DNA of 64,000 bases from Margaritifera margaritifera (GCA_029931535.1 JAQPZY010001626.1:4790501-4854500), one strand, 5' to 3'. Counted from the first letter of the stretch, positions 35,395 through 47,534 are shown. A program made the numbers and translations. Notes: generated from the sequence alone by a model not told the origin.

Positions 35395-36230
35395 ACCTAA
35401 TGGAATTTAGGTGCCGTGACCTAGTTAAACATACCATAAAGAACTGTGACGTTGCATTTGTGACAATTTTGCAGCGTCGTTTTCCTGTAGCTCAGAAAAA
35501 GGCAGGTTACAAAGAATTATATAAACTACTACAAGACGATGTTGTTGAACCTAGCGATAGCCCTTGAAGTTTCCTGGTGGGTGTAGTTACAAAACATGAC
35601 AGTTCAGTGAGCTTTGCATATATTACAGAAAATTAATCACCGTCACTATCAAAGATGCTTACCGTTTACCGAGAACTGAGAAATCTTTGAATTCCTAAGC
35701 TGGATCAACTTTGTTAAGCATACTTGAGTCTTTATCAGTTTAAGTTTATGCCATTCGGATTGTGTAATGCACCAGCAACTGTTGAACGCTTGATCGACCT
35801 TAAATGTCGTGGATTTATCTACGTTCGAAAAGTGTGTATGTTACTTTGATGATATTATTGTATTTGGTAAAACGCTTGACCAAGCATTGGGCAATCTTAG
35901 AATTATTCTAAGTCGCTTCAGAAATCAAATTTTAAACGTAACCACGCATAATGCGCACACTTTCGGATAGAAGTATTATTCCTAAGCTATCGAGTTCGTC
36001 AAGCAGATGTAAAGTGTACCCAAAACAAGGTAGAAGCCGTGAGCAATTGGACCCAGCTTTCTGATGTCTCAGAAGTTAGGTGTTTTGGGGAATGGCTGGC
36101 TATTATCGTCGTTTCATATCGGAGTTTGCAAAAATAACCGATCGTCAGGTCCATTTGATGAGAAAAGCCACAACATTTTCTTAGACTTAGGATAGTCAAA
36201 CTTTATTTGAAAAATTGAAAGAACTTTTGA
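35395..36230 (+). pseudogene. gypsy reverse transcriptase, multiple stops and frameshifts
   Basis: Visible motifs: YKELYKLLQDDVVEPSDSP (fingers), VTIKDAYRLPRTE (motif A region, Asp present), FKFMPFGLCNAPAT (motif B), YFDD at 35,842-35,853 (catalytic box), then VKCTQNKVEAVSNW and YYRRFISEFAK (connection). The pieces lie in different frames with internal stops. Confidence 0.85.
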
Positions 36231-36419
36231 TCACCTGTTATATTTTTGCTTACACTGATAGAAAATCCAAGTTTGTCCTTATCCTTGGAATTATAACTCT
36301 TCTTTCTCAAATACAAAATGTGAGGAACGAATCATTGATTATGCTAGCACGTCTCTTAATCAGCACCAAAGATGCACCACCTACAAATAACTGTTGGAAG
36401 TGGTTACATTTTTGAAGTA

Positions 36420-36762
36420 AGTTAGACCCTGTTTGTGGAGCCGTAATTTCATTGTAGGAACAGACCGTGCATCTTTGATTTGGTTGAACAATTTCAAAAT
36501 TCCCGAGGGCATGATTGCCAGATGGATGTCACTGCTTGATGAATATGATATAACATTACAGCACGGTAAAGGGGATCAGAGTAGCAATGCGGATAGTCTG
36601 TCTAGATTACTCCTCACAAAATGCAAATACCTGACTGTGCACATTGACATCATCTTAGAAGTAAACACGAAAGACAAAATCAGGTCACCTTTAGAGAAAA
36701 AGATGCAAAACAATGGGGGGGGGGGACAAAACCAAGTATCTAATGATGTAAATTGGTTTTAA
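36420..36762 (+). pseudogene. gypsy RNase H domain
   Basis: GTDRASLIWLNNF...MIARWMSLLDEYD...HGKGDQSSNADSLSRL matches the C-terminal half of Ty3/gypsy RNase H, including the H...N-A-D-x-L-S-R end. Followed by a G11 tract that disrupts the downstream frame. Confidence 0.85.
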
Positions 36763-37219
36763 AATTGGACTTTGTCACAGTTGCGAAAATGATAAAAGAA
36801 TGAACCTACCATCGGCTACATTTAAGAACAGTCAAAATTTGACAAAACTCATCGAAACCATGTCTCCATTCGATGAAAAGAAATACGAACTCTTTGGGAA
36901 CTATGGGACCAATTGGTTTGAAAAACGGTGTTTTGTTCTACAGTGGAACAACGATCTACGAAGTATGAAAATTTTTTGCTAGTAGCAAATTAGTTCACAA
37001 ATTATCCGAGAATTTTGCATTCTAACAAAACATCTGGTTATTTGGGACGAAAAAGAACAATCCAATCTATTACACAAAGTGGATTGTATTGACCCTGCAT
37101 GTCTTTCGATATAAGATGTTGGGAGAAACAATGCGATTCCAGTGCTATGAAGAAAACAGGTCCCGGTTTGCAAAAGTTCCCACTTCAAATTTTGATCTGT
37201 CGTAGCTTCACTTGACCGC

Positions 37220-38065
37220 ATAACTCACGATATTTTAGAATGCCCCTTAATAAACTCTGGAAATCAACACATTCTCGTCATTTATGATTATTTCACGAAA
37301 TTGCCACAAGTATATCAGGTAAAAGATCATTCAGATTTGAAAGTTGCTGACAAATTAGTGACATCATTTATTTGCAGATATGGGGTTCCTATATAAATAA
37401 TTTTCAACAAGGGTAATGAGTTTAATGTCCAACTTTTCAGTTTCCGTTATGAAGAACAAGGAATTCAGAAAACTAACGCGTCACCATATCGACCGCAAAG
37501 TAATGAACTGTTTGAGAGATGAACCCTACTTTGATTCCGATATTATCTATCTATACTTATAGCAATATAAACGATTGGGTAGATTACTTACCTTTTGTAT
37601 TGATGCCATACAGACCAAATGTACATTATATCACTGGTCGTTCTCCAAATCTATTCATGTTTGGTCATAAAACCTCGTGTTCACTTGACTTAATTGTCAG
37701 AAAATTCGCTTAAGTCTTCGAAACAAAAATGACCAGCAGAAAGTGTGGAATGGCTAACTTCAGTTCACGCATTTCAGGTTTGCAAGCCAGAACTTATTGT
37801 TGTCAGCATCAGCAAAAAATAAATATTTCGACGAAGGTTTCAAACGTAGACAATTCAAGACATCTGATTATGTTTGGAGATTGTATCTGTCAAAAGCTGG
37901 TTGTAAATTAGGACTAAAATGGACAGGACAATGTAAAGTAATCCAAAACCTTCTAGAAGTTACTTACAAAAAAATTCAAAAAGATCCCAAACGTTCCCTG
38001 ATCGTGGAATATATTGATCATTTAAAACCCTACGAAGGGTCAATAGCATCACTAGAAAGGTAGAA
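37220..38065 (+). pseudogene. gypsy integrase (core and C-terminal domain)
   Basis: ILVIYDYFTKLPQVY (first catalytic Asp region), YGVPI followed by NKGNEF (second-Asp region; the expected SDxG reads as NKG), SPYRPQSNELFER (Glu region), WVDYLPFVLMPYRPNVH and TGRSPNLFMFGH. It ends in a GPY/F-like WTGQCKVIQNLLEVTY and VEYIDHLKPYEG. The altered second catalytic position and stops show it is inactive. Confidence 0.85.
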
Positions 38066-38279
38066 AGAAAAAACCGTGTTAACAAGTGAGAACAAAACTG
38101 ATCATGTACAATCAAATCAGTACGAAACACCAATCAAAAATACGGGAGCAGAACAAAATACACACAATGCTTACCCAGTTACAATGAAAACTAGGTTATT
38201 CAGAGAGATTAGAAAAACAACAAATATATTTTATTTATAGCTCCATGACTGAACCTAGAATGTTATGTTTTTTATGTAC

Positions 38280-38395
38280 ATATGCTGTGTTTTTCATATG
38301 ACACCATTAGCAGATTGTTACAAAAATCAATTATGTAAATATGCTGTGTTTTTCATATGACACCATTAGCAGATTGTCACAAAAATCAATTATTT
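38280..38395. repeat. 59-bp direct duplication, 2 copies
   Basis: ATATGCTGTGTTTTTCATAT...GACACCATTAGCAGATTG repeated almost exactly. Close to the 3' end of the gypsy relic, perhaps within its UTR/LTR. Confidence 0.9.
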
Positions 38396-39555
38396 TATTA
38401 TGATGTATTTTTAGTAAGACCTTTCTCAATTATGGTGAATAATTATATAGGTTTGTAGATGACAGTAATTTTATTTTTATATAATTCCGTAATTGTATAA
38501 TAACATGAAGTCCGTCAATATTCTATAAATCTAAAAGGGTTATGATTGACGTAAATCATTGAGATTTCGTGTTTTTGCATGAAACCATCGATGAACTTGA
38601 TAAAGTCACAATCTTTCCATATTTATTTCAAATAAACGCCATAAAGTATGTCAGGAAAGATTTAGGGGGATATTGAGTGGTAACAGGGGTTACGGTAATG
38701 GTCATCGCGCGGTCAGTCTAGTGTGAATGTAGCAGCTATTTCCCTTTGTTTAGTGAAGAACTTACAATGGATCAAATAATAAAAATTGTGGACTCATTTT
38801 AATTCCATATTTCTGCGATTCGTTCCAATAAATAAAATTCTCACTTTCCACAACCTTACTCAAAGAAAAACTAGATACCGTATTTCGTTTAGTGTATTGA
38901 TAGCTTCCATGGTGATACTGTGAATATATGTTTGTACCTTGAATTTGCATTTTTGATACACTGATATCTAGAATTTGACTCGATAAAGTTAAATATGAAT
39001 GATCAGTTTTTTCCCCCATATAAGTATATAATTGAATGGAAAAGTACTTTTCGTTCTTTATTTTCCCCAAAAATGGCTTCAGTAGAAAAAATTGTTTACG
39101 TGAGTGCGCGTGATTCGATGACCAAAAAGCAACTAATGACTTTGAAGACATCTTTCCCGAATTCATGCATAACTGTGTGCTTCGTAAACTGCTGGAAAAT
39201 CTTTTTAAAAAAGAGACAGGGAAACATATGTTCTGATGATAACAAAGTTCTGAAAGAACCAGAAAAATATATCATTTGCATGGAGAACTATTATATATAA
39301 AGACTTGATGATGTAGTTCAGTGAACAAGAACATTTAATTGACTAAGATTATTTATGGAGTGTAAGAGTTAAGCAAGCGGGTGATGTACAAAATCACTTA
39401 CAATAAGATTTTTTTTTAAAACAACAATGCGATGATAAAAGACAGTTACATAATTTTTTATGTATTCCAGAAGAGATAAATAACATGTGCAATGTCATGA
39501 AGAATAACATCCAGTTTTACGACACAAGTGATTACAGGCGTGTTGGATGGTAATC
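38396..39555. other. Unresolved stretch
   Basis: A possible polypurine tract and LTR start (TTAGGGGGATATTG, near 38,660) could mark the gypsy 3' LTR, without a confirmed partner. Overlapping ORFs on both strands between 38,762 and 39,300 have no recognised motif. Confidence 0.35.
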
Positions 39556-39880
39556 AAATAGTATGTGTTGTCTAGTACTCAAAAAGGATGTTTGATAGTA
39601 ATCAAAAAGTGGGTGTTGGATAGTACTAGAAAAGTGGATGTTGAATTGTAATCCAAAAGTAGGTGTCGGATAGTACTCAAACAGTTAGATAGTAACCAAA
39701 AAGTGGGTGTTGGATAGTAATAAACAAATAGGTATTGGATGGTACGAAAAAAGTGTCTGCTGAATTGTAATCAAAAAGTAGGTGTTGGATAGTACTCAGC
39801 AAGTGGGTATTCGATAGTACTCAAAAAGTGGGTGTTTGATAGTAATAAACAAATAGGTGTTGGATAGTATATAAAACCTT
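39556..39880 (+). repeat. 25-bp minisatellite, left inverted arm
   Basis: The unit is AGTAATCAAAAAGTGGGTGT plus TGGAT, in about 12 diverged copies. The same unit occurs as its reverse complement at 40,135-40,345. Confidence 0.88.
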
Positions 39881-40115
39881 TAACATTAGAATTCCCGTTT
39901 GATGCCAGATTGGCCCATCAATTTAAACCTATGTTAGTAGTAGAATGTGGTGACTGGGGGTCATACTGGAATGAACATTAGCCCATAGGTTAACATGCAG
40001 GGGGCGGTATGGGTCATACGGGAAATCCTATGTTAAAATGGTCCATAGGTTTAACATGGGGGTAGTATTATGGGGTCAAAAGTGTTTATAGGGTCAAACG
40101 GGTATGGTAATGTTA
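39880..40115 (-). repeat. Satellite array homologous to 29,380-29,600, reversed
   Basis: Reverse complement reads TTAACATTACCATACCCGTT...GACCCTATAAACACTTTTGA, matching the 29.4-kb array. It sits exactly between the two inverted minisatellite arms. Confidence 0.8.
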
Positions 40116-40134
40116 AAATTTGTGTCTACAATCC

Positions 40135-40345
40135 AACGCAATGGATATACTATCCAGCACCCACTTTTTGATTACTATCCAAACACACCATATATACAAT
40201 CCAGCACCCTCTTTTTGATTACTATCCAAACACACACGCCTACAATCCAGCACCGTCTTTTTGATTACTATACAAACACACAGCCCTACAATCCAGCGCC
40301 CGCTTTTTGATTACCATTAAAACACATACCACATATACTATCCAA
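40135..40345 (-). repeat. Minisatellite, right inverted arm
   Basis: CCAGCACCCACTTTTTGATT...ACTATCCAAACACAC units, about 47 bp long, contain the reverse complement of the 39,556-39,880 unit plus an extra CA-rich piece. Confidence 0.88.
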
Positions 40346-40670
40346 CGAAACGGGTAGGAGTGTTAATACACACACTCTATACTTGCATACATACAAACAC
40401 ACTATGACACAAGAAGACAGGTTTGATGTAAAAGAAGGGGGGGGGGGTGAAATAGACTCACACTGTCATACAAACATACAAACATACTATCACACACAAG
40501 GGTAGAAAGTGTTTATGGACACACTACTATACCCTTAAATACAAAACATACTATCACACTGAAGAGAGAAGGGGTAAATTTAAGTTTTAGTTGTCAGCAA
40601 CATAGATATACACAAACACATACACAAAAACATACACAAAACACAAAATTGTTTGGCAAATGAGAGTAGT
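40346..40670. other. CA-rich low-complexity spacer
   Basis: Repeated ACATACAAACATACTATCACAC words and a G10 tract near 40,438. No ORF of note. Confidence 0.6.
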
Positions 40671-41144
40671 CTATCTCTTTTCTAGTGATCTGGGTGTTCC
40701 TAGAAAGGCCGTTGGGGTTTTGTAACCAAAAGCAGTTAACATAAGTGGCATCGCTTTACTGATCTTCTTCTTCTCAAACTTCGTCTCAAGGCGGGTCCGT
40801 AAAGCAAGACTCACTTCAGACACCCTTGCCTCTCCACATAAATTCTTCTTTTCCATATTGCTGTGTCTGTGATCCTGGTAATAGCCCACGATGCCTTTAC
40901 GTACATGGGGTAGTCCGGGCTAAACATCATGCCAGAAACAATGATTGATGACTCTACTCCACATCTTGATTGAGTTGTCTTGACAACAGGTAAAACAATG
41001 TGACAAAGCGCTTGAATATATAGCCGAAGGCCGAATCGAAACAGATTGAAATGCTCCACCAATCAAAACGCGCGATATACAAAATTCAGTCAGAGCGTGG
41101 GGTCTCTCTTCCAACCAGAAGAGAGCGGACGCGTATCGTCCCAT
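40671..41144 (-). pseudogene. Unknown minus-strand ORFs at the left of the Polinton
   Basis: An ORF starts at 41,144 (MGRYASALFWLEE), 7 bp after a TATATA sequence, and ends at 40,920. A second frame at 40,889-40,671 continues with GYYQDHRHSN and a basic, Leu-rich segment. They look like two halves of one frameshifted gene. Orientation is opposite to the capsid/PolB genes. Family not recognised. Confidence 0.35.
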
Positions 41145-41207
41145 TCAATATATAGGCGCACCAGCGTTCCTACGGTTTACCATTGCGACACAGTTTGAGT
41201 ACCATAT

Positions 41208-41504
41208 CTATGACTGAAACTTCCTGCTTGTTCTCTTTTTTATTAGGAGACTCTGAAGACCAATGTTTTCTTTCCTGACAATGATAACAGGTATCTTTAC
41301 CTTCGTCTCTCTTTTCTCCTGTCTTTCTTTTGCTTTGATATTGTGGACATTGTGAAGCCGAATGTCACTTTTTCGGCAAACATAGCAAGTATCTTGACTT
41401 CTGTCTCGAGTGGAGTAGTCTGTAGTCTTATTAGAAGCTATGTAATTTCGAATGACTCTCTGGAAATCTCTGACGAGAAGGGCGATCTGTTTTGACTCTT
41501 CCAT
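41208..41504 (-). pseudogene. CCHC zinc-knuckle protein, frameshifted
   Basis: After an N-terminal helix (MEESKQIALLVRDFQRVIRN) comes CYVCRKS. The His and last Cys of a C-x2-C-x4-H-x4-C knuckle are found in the adjacent frame. A second CYHC-type start follows in yet another frame. Nucleic-acid binding is typical of such knuckles, as in retroviral Gag, but here it is beside and divergent from a Polinton. It may belong to the Polinton or to an unrelated insertion. Confidence 0.4.
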
Positions 41505-41620
41505 CTTCTTCTTTACAGTCTGAATGCTGAATGAATATATCCTCTTAGGGTCAGAAGCCCTCTCTATACATATGGAGCGAGTGTGTGTAAGACTTAGTCA
41601 AATCAAATTTTGGAATCAAG

Positions 41621-44600
41621 ATGAAACTATCAAACTTTGCTGAGAAGAAACCAGAAGAAATCGAGAGGCGACATCAACGACTTTCGGTGTCGCCTCATAC
41701 GCTAACTGAAGTCTTAGCCCAAGTGCATTCTTATGATTTCGAAGATGACATGCGTGAGCCCGAACCAACGCCGTCTACCTCCTCTGGTACAAAACCAAGA
41801 GAATCTAGAGTTTTTAAGAAAGAAAGTCGTTCAGTAGCTCCTGAAGATTATTTTCACATTCGAGAGACGCACAAAGTGACTTCCAGAAAATTTCGCACCA
41901 TGGCTTACACAGACACGGTGAAATTTAAACAGTTCAAGTATGATTGCCACCAGTGAAAGCGGCAAGTTTCATTACAGACTTGCGTGATTCATTGTTTGAG
42001 ACATTGAAATGACAATGCCAAGCTAAAAAGGACGATCTTTTGAGACTCTCCATTCATCACAACAGTTTGAAGTCTCCTATTTGGATTGAGTTTGGTACAT
42101 CGGCATAATTAACACCTTCCAAAGTCATTGACAAAATTCAACACGTGAACGATATTCGTAGTACCAAACGCAGTATCGTCCAAATTAACAACTCACAAGA
42201 TCAAATGTGCTTAGTCCATGCCATCGTCGTAGGGCGAACGTATGCCGAGAAGAACGAGACAGTGGAATGGAAAAGAGCATGGGAGAGCATTCTACAATCG
42301 GACAGAGTCAAACAACTAAGAGAAGCAGAACTCCTTTTCAGCAAGCATGAATTTCCAAAGAGACCGTGTGTGGCATTCCTAAAATGCAGAAACTTCAAGA
42401 CATGTTGGCCCCTCGCTGTACGTTGAAAGTATACCCTCAAGTCATTTGCGGAGCTCTCTTGTTTCAAGGACCCGATTTTCCAGATGGAAAATACATTCAT
42501 GTGTATCATCGTCAAGAGCATTTCGATGCTATTACTATTATTACAGGATTTCTTGCATACGCTTACTATTGTGAAAAATGTGACAATGGATTTACCGGTC
42601 GGGATAAAACATATTTATTGCGGAGAGAGATGTCGGGGCTGTTTAGTGTCCAAACCATGCATTCCTGAAGGAAGAGAACGAATTCATTGCTCTTCGTGCA
42701 AGCGAACCTATATCAGTCCATCTTGTTACGAACAACACCGTATGAAACAAGTTCGACAATAGAAAAGTACCTGCAAATTATTGAGATTGTGCTCCACTTG
42801 TGGAAATCTTATTCGAATCAATGATTCAAAGACACAAGTTTGTCCAGGAAAGAAAATATGCCATTTCTGTAACCAAGTCGTGGACTTTGAGCATCAATGT
42901 CACATTCAAATATATGAGAATGAACTGGAGGAAGACTTCAAGGAAGCCCAGCACAAGAACAAAAAGAAACAAGTGGTTTTTATCTTTATTGACTTTGAAT
43001 GTACGCCGAAGACTGGCATTCACACCCCTAATTTCTGCTTAGCTCATCGTGCTTGTTAGAAGTGTATAGTGTATTCAAGAACCTATATTTTTTCACTATC
43101 CTAATTGTAGTAAGACTCCAGGAGGACGTGACAAAAAAATCGGGGTCCCCGCACTCTTCCCGATTTTGCCGAATGGATTTTAGGCCCTACCGACGACACT
43201 TGGAACGAGGAGGACATTCCGCGTCACGAGGACTGCCATCGATATGCTACAGTCATGGCTCACAATTTCTCAGGATACGACCGACAATTTCTTTTGAAAT
43301 GTTATTCAGAACAAGGCACCGAATGTCCCTCAGTTGTCATGAATGGAGTCAAAATCATTTACATGAAAGTGGGACAAGTACAGTTTAAAGATTCCATGAG
43401 TTATTTAGTCATGCTTTTGAGTAGAATGCCTAAAACGTTTGAAATTACAGAAATGGCCAAAGTATATTTTCCACACTTTTTCAATACCGAAGCTAATACC
43501 TGACGTTCGCTACTACGACCACGATGGTATGCACACAGAACGACAAGAAGCATTCTACGCTTGGTACCAAACTCACTCTTCAAACCCGTTTGACTTTCAA
43601 GAGGAAATGTTGAAATATTGCCGATCGGATGTGGACATTTTACGCCGTTGCTGCCAAAAAGTTCTACAATTATTTCTGGATCACGGAAGTATCGGTCCCT
43701 TGAAGGAAGCTTCTATCATCGGTGTGGATTAGTGTACTGAAAGAAGTTCATGTCTGAGAACAAACTAGCCAACATACCCCCTCAATCCTATCTCTCGGCC
43801 AGCCGTCGATATTCCGCCAAAGTTTTGCGTTGGCTCCATTACTTGTGTGAAAGTGAAGACAAACGGATACAACATGGTATAAGCGGTGGAGAAAAGAAAG
43901 TTGGAAGTCTTTCTATAGATGGCTGGGATTTAGAAAACCCTCAGATCGTCTACGAATTCTAGGGATGCTTATTTCACGGATGTCATACGTGTTTTCCTCA
44001 ACGAAACCTGAAAAGTCCTTTCTCAGAGTTCACCATGGAACTGTTGTACGAGGAAACATACCAACGGCGCCTGAGGTTAGAAAGTTAGGCATACCAAGTG
44101 ATAGAAATGTGGGAGCACGGGTACGATCGACTTTTCAAAACCGATCCAGAATTTAGACGCATTGCCAAAGTTACGACATGGTAGACATCGAACCTTTGAA
44201 TCCATTTGAAAGTTTATTTGGAGAACGAACCAATGCGGCACGCTTGCTCTATGACGTCAACGAATCTCAAAGAGAAGAAATCAAATAGATCGATGCAAAT
44301 ATGCTCTATTTCCTACCAGTCACCCTGAAATGTTGACAGAACACAGTGACGTGGAATACATTCGTTAATACGAAGGGTTGATCAAATGCAAAGTCTTACC
44401 TCCAACCCACTTGTACCATCCTGGCCTACCATATCATTGTCAAGGAAAACTTTTGTTTCCTTTATATCGTACGCGTGCTGAAACATGTAATCAAGACCAG
44501 CCATGTGGCCACTCGGATGAAGAACGCGCTTTGACAGGAACGTGGGTGAGTATCAAATTGTTTTTTGCTTTGGATCGTGGATACCGCTTGTTAAAAGTAT

Positions 44601-45524
44601 ACGAAATGTGGCACTTTCCTACCACAGAACAATACCGTAAGGACAACGACTCGAGTTCAGGAATTTTCTCAGGCTATGTCAACGAATTTCTCAAACTGAA
44701 ACAAGAAGCTAGCGGCTATCCTTCTTCGTGTCAGACGCCAGAAGACAAAGAGACATTCAAAGAACGGTACCGATCCTTAGAAAGCATTACTTTCGAACAC
44801 ATGAAAAGAACGAATAAAGACGATCGTTTGCCAAAGTCATGTTCAATTGTTTGTGGGGAACATTGGCACAACGTCCGATATTGCCAAAGACGGAATACTT
44901 GGCAGATCTATGCCGCTACTTTCAACTGGTGGACGACAAAGGAAAACTCATGAAACAAGTGGAAATCATCCGTGAAGATTTGATCTTGGTGAATTACGAA
45001 GAAGCGACAGAGTTTGCATTCCCCAACGCGTTTGGCAATGTCATCATTGAAGCGTACGTGACAGCAAATGCCCGTTTACAATTGTATGACGCCTTAGAAC
45101 TTTTAAGAGATTGAGTCCTATACTTTGACACGGACAGTGTATATACATCCATCGTCCAGATAGCCATCACCCAAAAATCGAAGGGGATCGTTTAGGTGCA
45201 TGCACGGAGGAGCATTAAGAAGATACTATTATCAGTTTTGCTAGCGGTGGCCCCAACAATTACGGATACCAGTACAGAGACCGACAGGGACAAGTGCATA
45301 TCAAATGCAAAGTCAAAGAACTGACGCTCAACTATCGACCGAGTCAAGTGGTGAACTTTGATGTCTTGAACGAAGTTTTACAGTCAGGACAAGATCAAGA
45401 CTTTCGCGTGAAAACATTAAATCCACAAACTTGTACGTTTACAAAACCATTAAATCGTCAGTCGACCTTTAGAAAAAGCTTATCCGATTGTGTAGCAGAA
45501 ACAAATGCGACTTCCAGACCATAA
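41621..45524 (+). pseudogene. Polinton protein-primed DNA polymerase B, many frameshifts
   Basis: Family-B polymerase fragments follow in order across three frames. An N-terminal accessory region (41,621-42,760) includes a Cys-rich CEKC...CRGC patch. Exonuclease motifs: DFE at 42,991-42,999, NFSGYDRQF near 43,264, and YCRSDVD near 43,616. A GCLFHGCHTCF segment follows near 43,963. Motif A is degraded (DANMLYF where D-x2-S-L-Y-P is usual, near 44,291). Motif B KVMFNCLWG lies near 44,836 and motif C YFDTDS near 45,123. Thumb sequences extend to 45,524. About ten frame changes or stops interrupt it. It would replicate the element from a protein primer; as it stands it is inactive. Confidence 0.88.
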
Positions 45525-45593
45525 CACTTTACCGTACGGACACGTTGTGCTCCATTGTAAAAGAGGGGAAAGTTCCAAGACCAACATTTCATT

Positions 45594-45863
45594 GTGAATA
45601 CAAACGCCGACAGAATAAGGATTATTAGTAATTCAACACAGCAACTGATTAAAGGACCCACAATGAACTCCAAGTTCAATTTCGAGACCAGCACACTTTC
45701 ACCGATACTGACGAACTCGACACAGCAACCGAGTAAAGGACCCATTACAGACTCCAAGTTCGATAATGAACTCGAATGCGATGCTGTGCCAGAAAGTATA
45801 ACTATTTCCTCCAAAGAAAGACGTTGCTGTGAAGGACTAAAAAAAAAGCTTACCATGCCATGA
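45594..45863 (+). CDS. Unknown 89-codon ORF in Polinton
   Basis: Contains two imperfect copies of NSTQQ-x-KGP followed by SKF, so it has an internal protein-level duplication of about 32 residues. Ends with CC and a Lys-rich tail. No family recognised. Confidence 0.3.
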   Translation: MNTNADRIRIISNSTQQLIKGPTMNSKFNFETSTLSPILTNSTQQPSKGPITDSKFDNELECDAVPESITISSKERRCCEGLKKKLTMP

Positions 45864-45866
45864 CTT

Positions 45867-46476
45867 TTGTCCTGCGTGTTGCATCAAATTCCGTGGAAGG
45901 AAGTATATGACAGTGTTCAGGACTTAGAGAATTACCAAACCCTTTTACAAGAACTGTTTCCACGTAATACGATTCCACTGAATTTTGGACGCCGTGCGGT
46001 GTGTATGTTAGTGACTACTTTTCTCGGATTTCGTTTCCCAAAAAATTCATTGTGCACTATTTATGAACAGTACATGTAGCAAAGACATGATCACCAAAAC
46101 TTTGTATGTGCACGAAAGACAAATTGTGTCAAAAGTGTTGAGAATAGTAATGAAAACAAGTTGTGTACATCCGTGTGAAAAATATATTTGTCGAACATTG
46201 TCCACGCTCCATACTTACCAAGAAGTGTGTATTGCTAGTTGGTTACAACAACAAATTTACGACTGGAAAGATGTACGTGACTGGAAAAGTCTTGGCTTGG
46301 ATGCTTGGATACAAGAAATGACTGACTATGCCAACGACATTGTTTGTCACTTATCCACGAAAAGAATTAGACCTAGAGTCAGTGCAAGAAGTGAAAGTGG
46401 AATTAAAGACAAGTTTAGAAACAGTAGTATAAAAGCCCAACATAGAGGAAGAAATATTACAAGTCAACGAAAGTAG
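45867..46476 (+). pseudogene. Unknown Polinton protein, split over two frames
   Basis: The first piece (45,867-46,079) carries ELFPRNTIPLNFGRR and a hydrophobic helix. The second (46,063-46,476) carries WLQQQIYDWKDVRDW...AWIQEM. The NFGRR-plus-hydrophobic-helix segment faintly recalls a BH1 region of Bcl-2 proteins, and accessory apoptosis regulators are reported in adintovirus-like elements. The spacing to the Trp-rich part is too long for a standard BH2, so this is a guess. The two frames overlap by 17 bp, implying one frameshift. Confidence 0.3.
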
Positions 46477-46821
46477 TAGCAATGTACAAATAAAAAAAAT
46501 GAGGAAGAAATGACGTTCCCGGAGAAATTAGAGACAATGAATTTCACATAGACTAGAGGAAGAACACCAGGGTGTGTACGTAAATTTCATCTGGACACAC
46601 ACAGATCGATAATATTGTACACTTTCTTGTTTATATGCAGCTTTGGTCATTTTAATTTTTGCCTCTTTAATGTACGGAGTCATTTATGCCTTATACGTTT
46701 TCGTGATTTAATTCTAGAAATATAAATATGTTTTTGTGATTATACTTTTTGAAAAACATCAAACATGTATAAAATGTCTTGTGTCTTTAATGGTAATCTA
46801 AGAATTCTCAACACCGCGGTT
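46477..46821. other. Spacer upstream of ATPase gene
   Basis: AT-rich, about 345 bp, with no gene. A likely promoter-bearing gap, but no clear TATA element could be assigned. Confidence 0.4.
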
Positions 46822-47479
46822 ATGGCTGCCTCCTCCTCCTCCTCCTCCTCTGTTTTCAAAGTGATTGATGAAAAGTTAGATCTTCAAAGTGGGGGGCCTT
46901 GTATCTTCTCCATCCTTTTAACATGTTGATTGCTGGACCGAGCGGTTCAGGCAACACCGTATTTGTCAAAAGTTTTGATCGAACACAAATCACATTTGTT
47001 TGATCGTACACCACAACGTATCGTGTAGTGTTATAAAAAGTGCCAATCGGCTTATACATTGCTCCAAGAAAGGAGAATCCACTTCGTTTGTAGAAGGCAT
47101 TCCTCGCAAAGACGGTGGTATCGTATTTGACTTTAGTCAAACACATCTTGTCATCTTCGATGACATGTTGGAAGAAGACGAAGAAGAAATTATACTTTGG
47201 TTTACACGTAAAAGACATCATTGTAATGCCAATATTATTGACATTACTCAAACTTTATTTCCACAAAGTAAAGCACATCGCACCATCAGTCTCAATGTCC
47301 ATTATGTGGCATTGTTTAAACGTCCAAGAGACAAATGTCGAGTGCAAGTGTTTGCCAAACAGTTAGGACGATGCTACTCAAACACCGCATGCGTATTTAC
47401 TCATCAATTTAAAACCGACCACCATTGGTGCCAAGAAGGAGGTCCTGTCATTTTCACGTCCCCTTTGGCGTCTATCTAA
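46822..47479 (+). pseudogene. Polinton DNA-packaging ATPase with Walker A Lys replaced
   Basis: The start [14 protein letters not shown] has a (TCC)n-coded poly-Ser. After a frameshift comes HPFNMLIAGPSGSGNT, the Walker A/P-loop with AAC (Asn) at 46,953-46,955 where the family has Lys. A further frameshift and an in-frame TAG follow. Walker B is HLVIFDDMLEE (about 47,145-47,177), and then a typical VALFKRPRDKCRVQVFAKQL. The family pumps DNA into capsids. Without the P-loop Lys and with frame breaks, this copy cannot work. Confidence 0.88.
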
Positions 47480-47534
47480 AGAAAAAAAACTACAAAAGCA
47501 TCCTTCACTTCCTTTCTTTCAAACAGTATTCAAC

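Larger units (their letters stand above)
34140..38065 (+). mobile_element. Ty3/gypsy LTR retrotransposon relic
   Basis: Domains occur in the canonical gypsy order on the + strand: protease-like (34,560-34,870), reverse transcriptase (35,395-36,230), RNase H (36,420-36,600), integrase (37,220-38,060). There are many stops and frame changes, microsatellite insertions and homopolymer expansions (G11 near 36,715). LTRs could not be confidently paired. A 59-bp direct duplication lies just downstream at 38,280-38,395. Confidence 0.85.

Noticed and set aside
38762..39300. Overlapping 134-codon minus and 101-codon plus ORFs
   Set aside because: Neither shows family motifs; AT-rich composition can give such lengths by chance. 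Left as unresolved.
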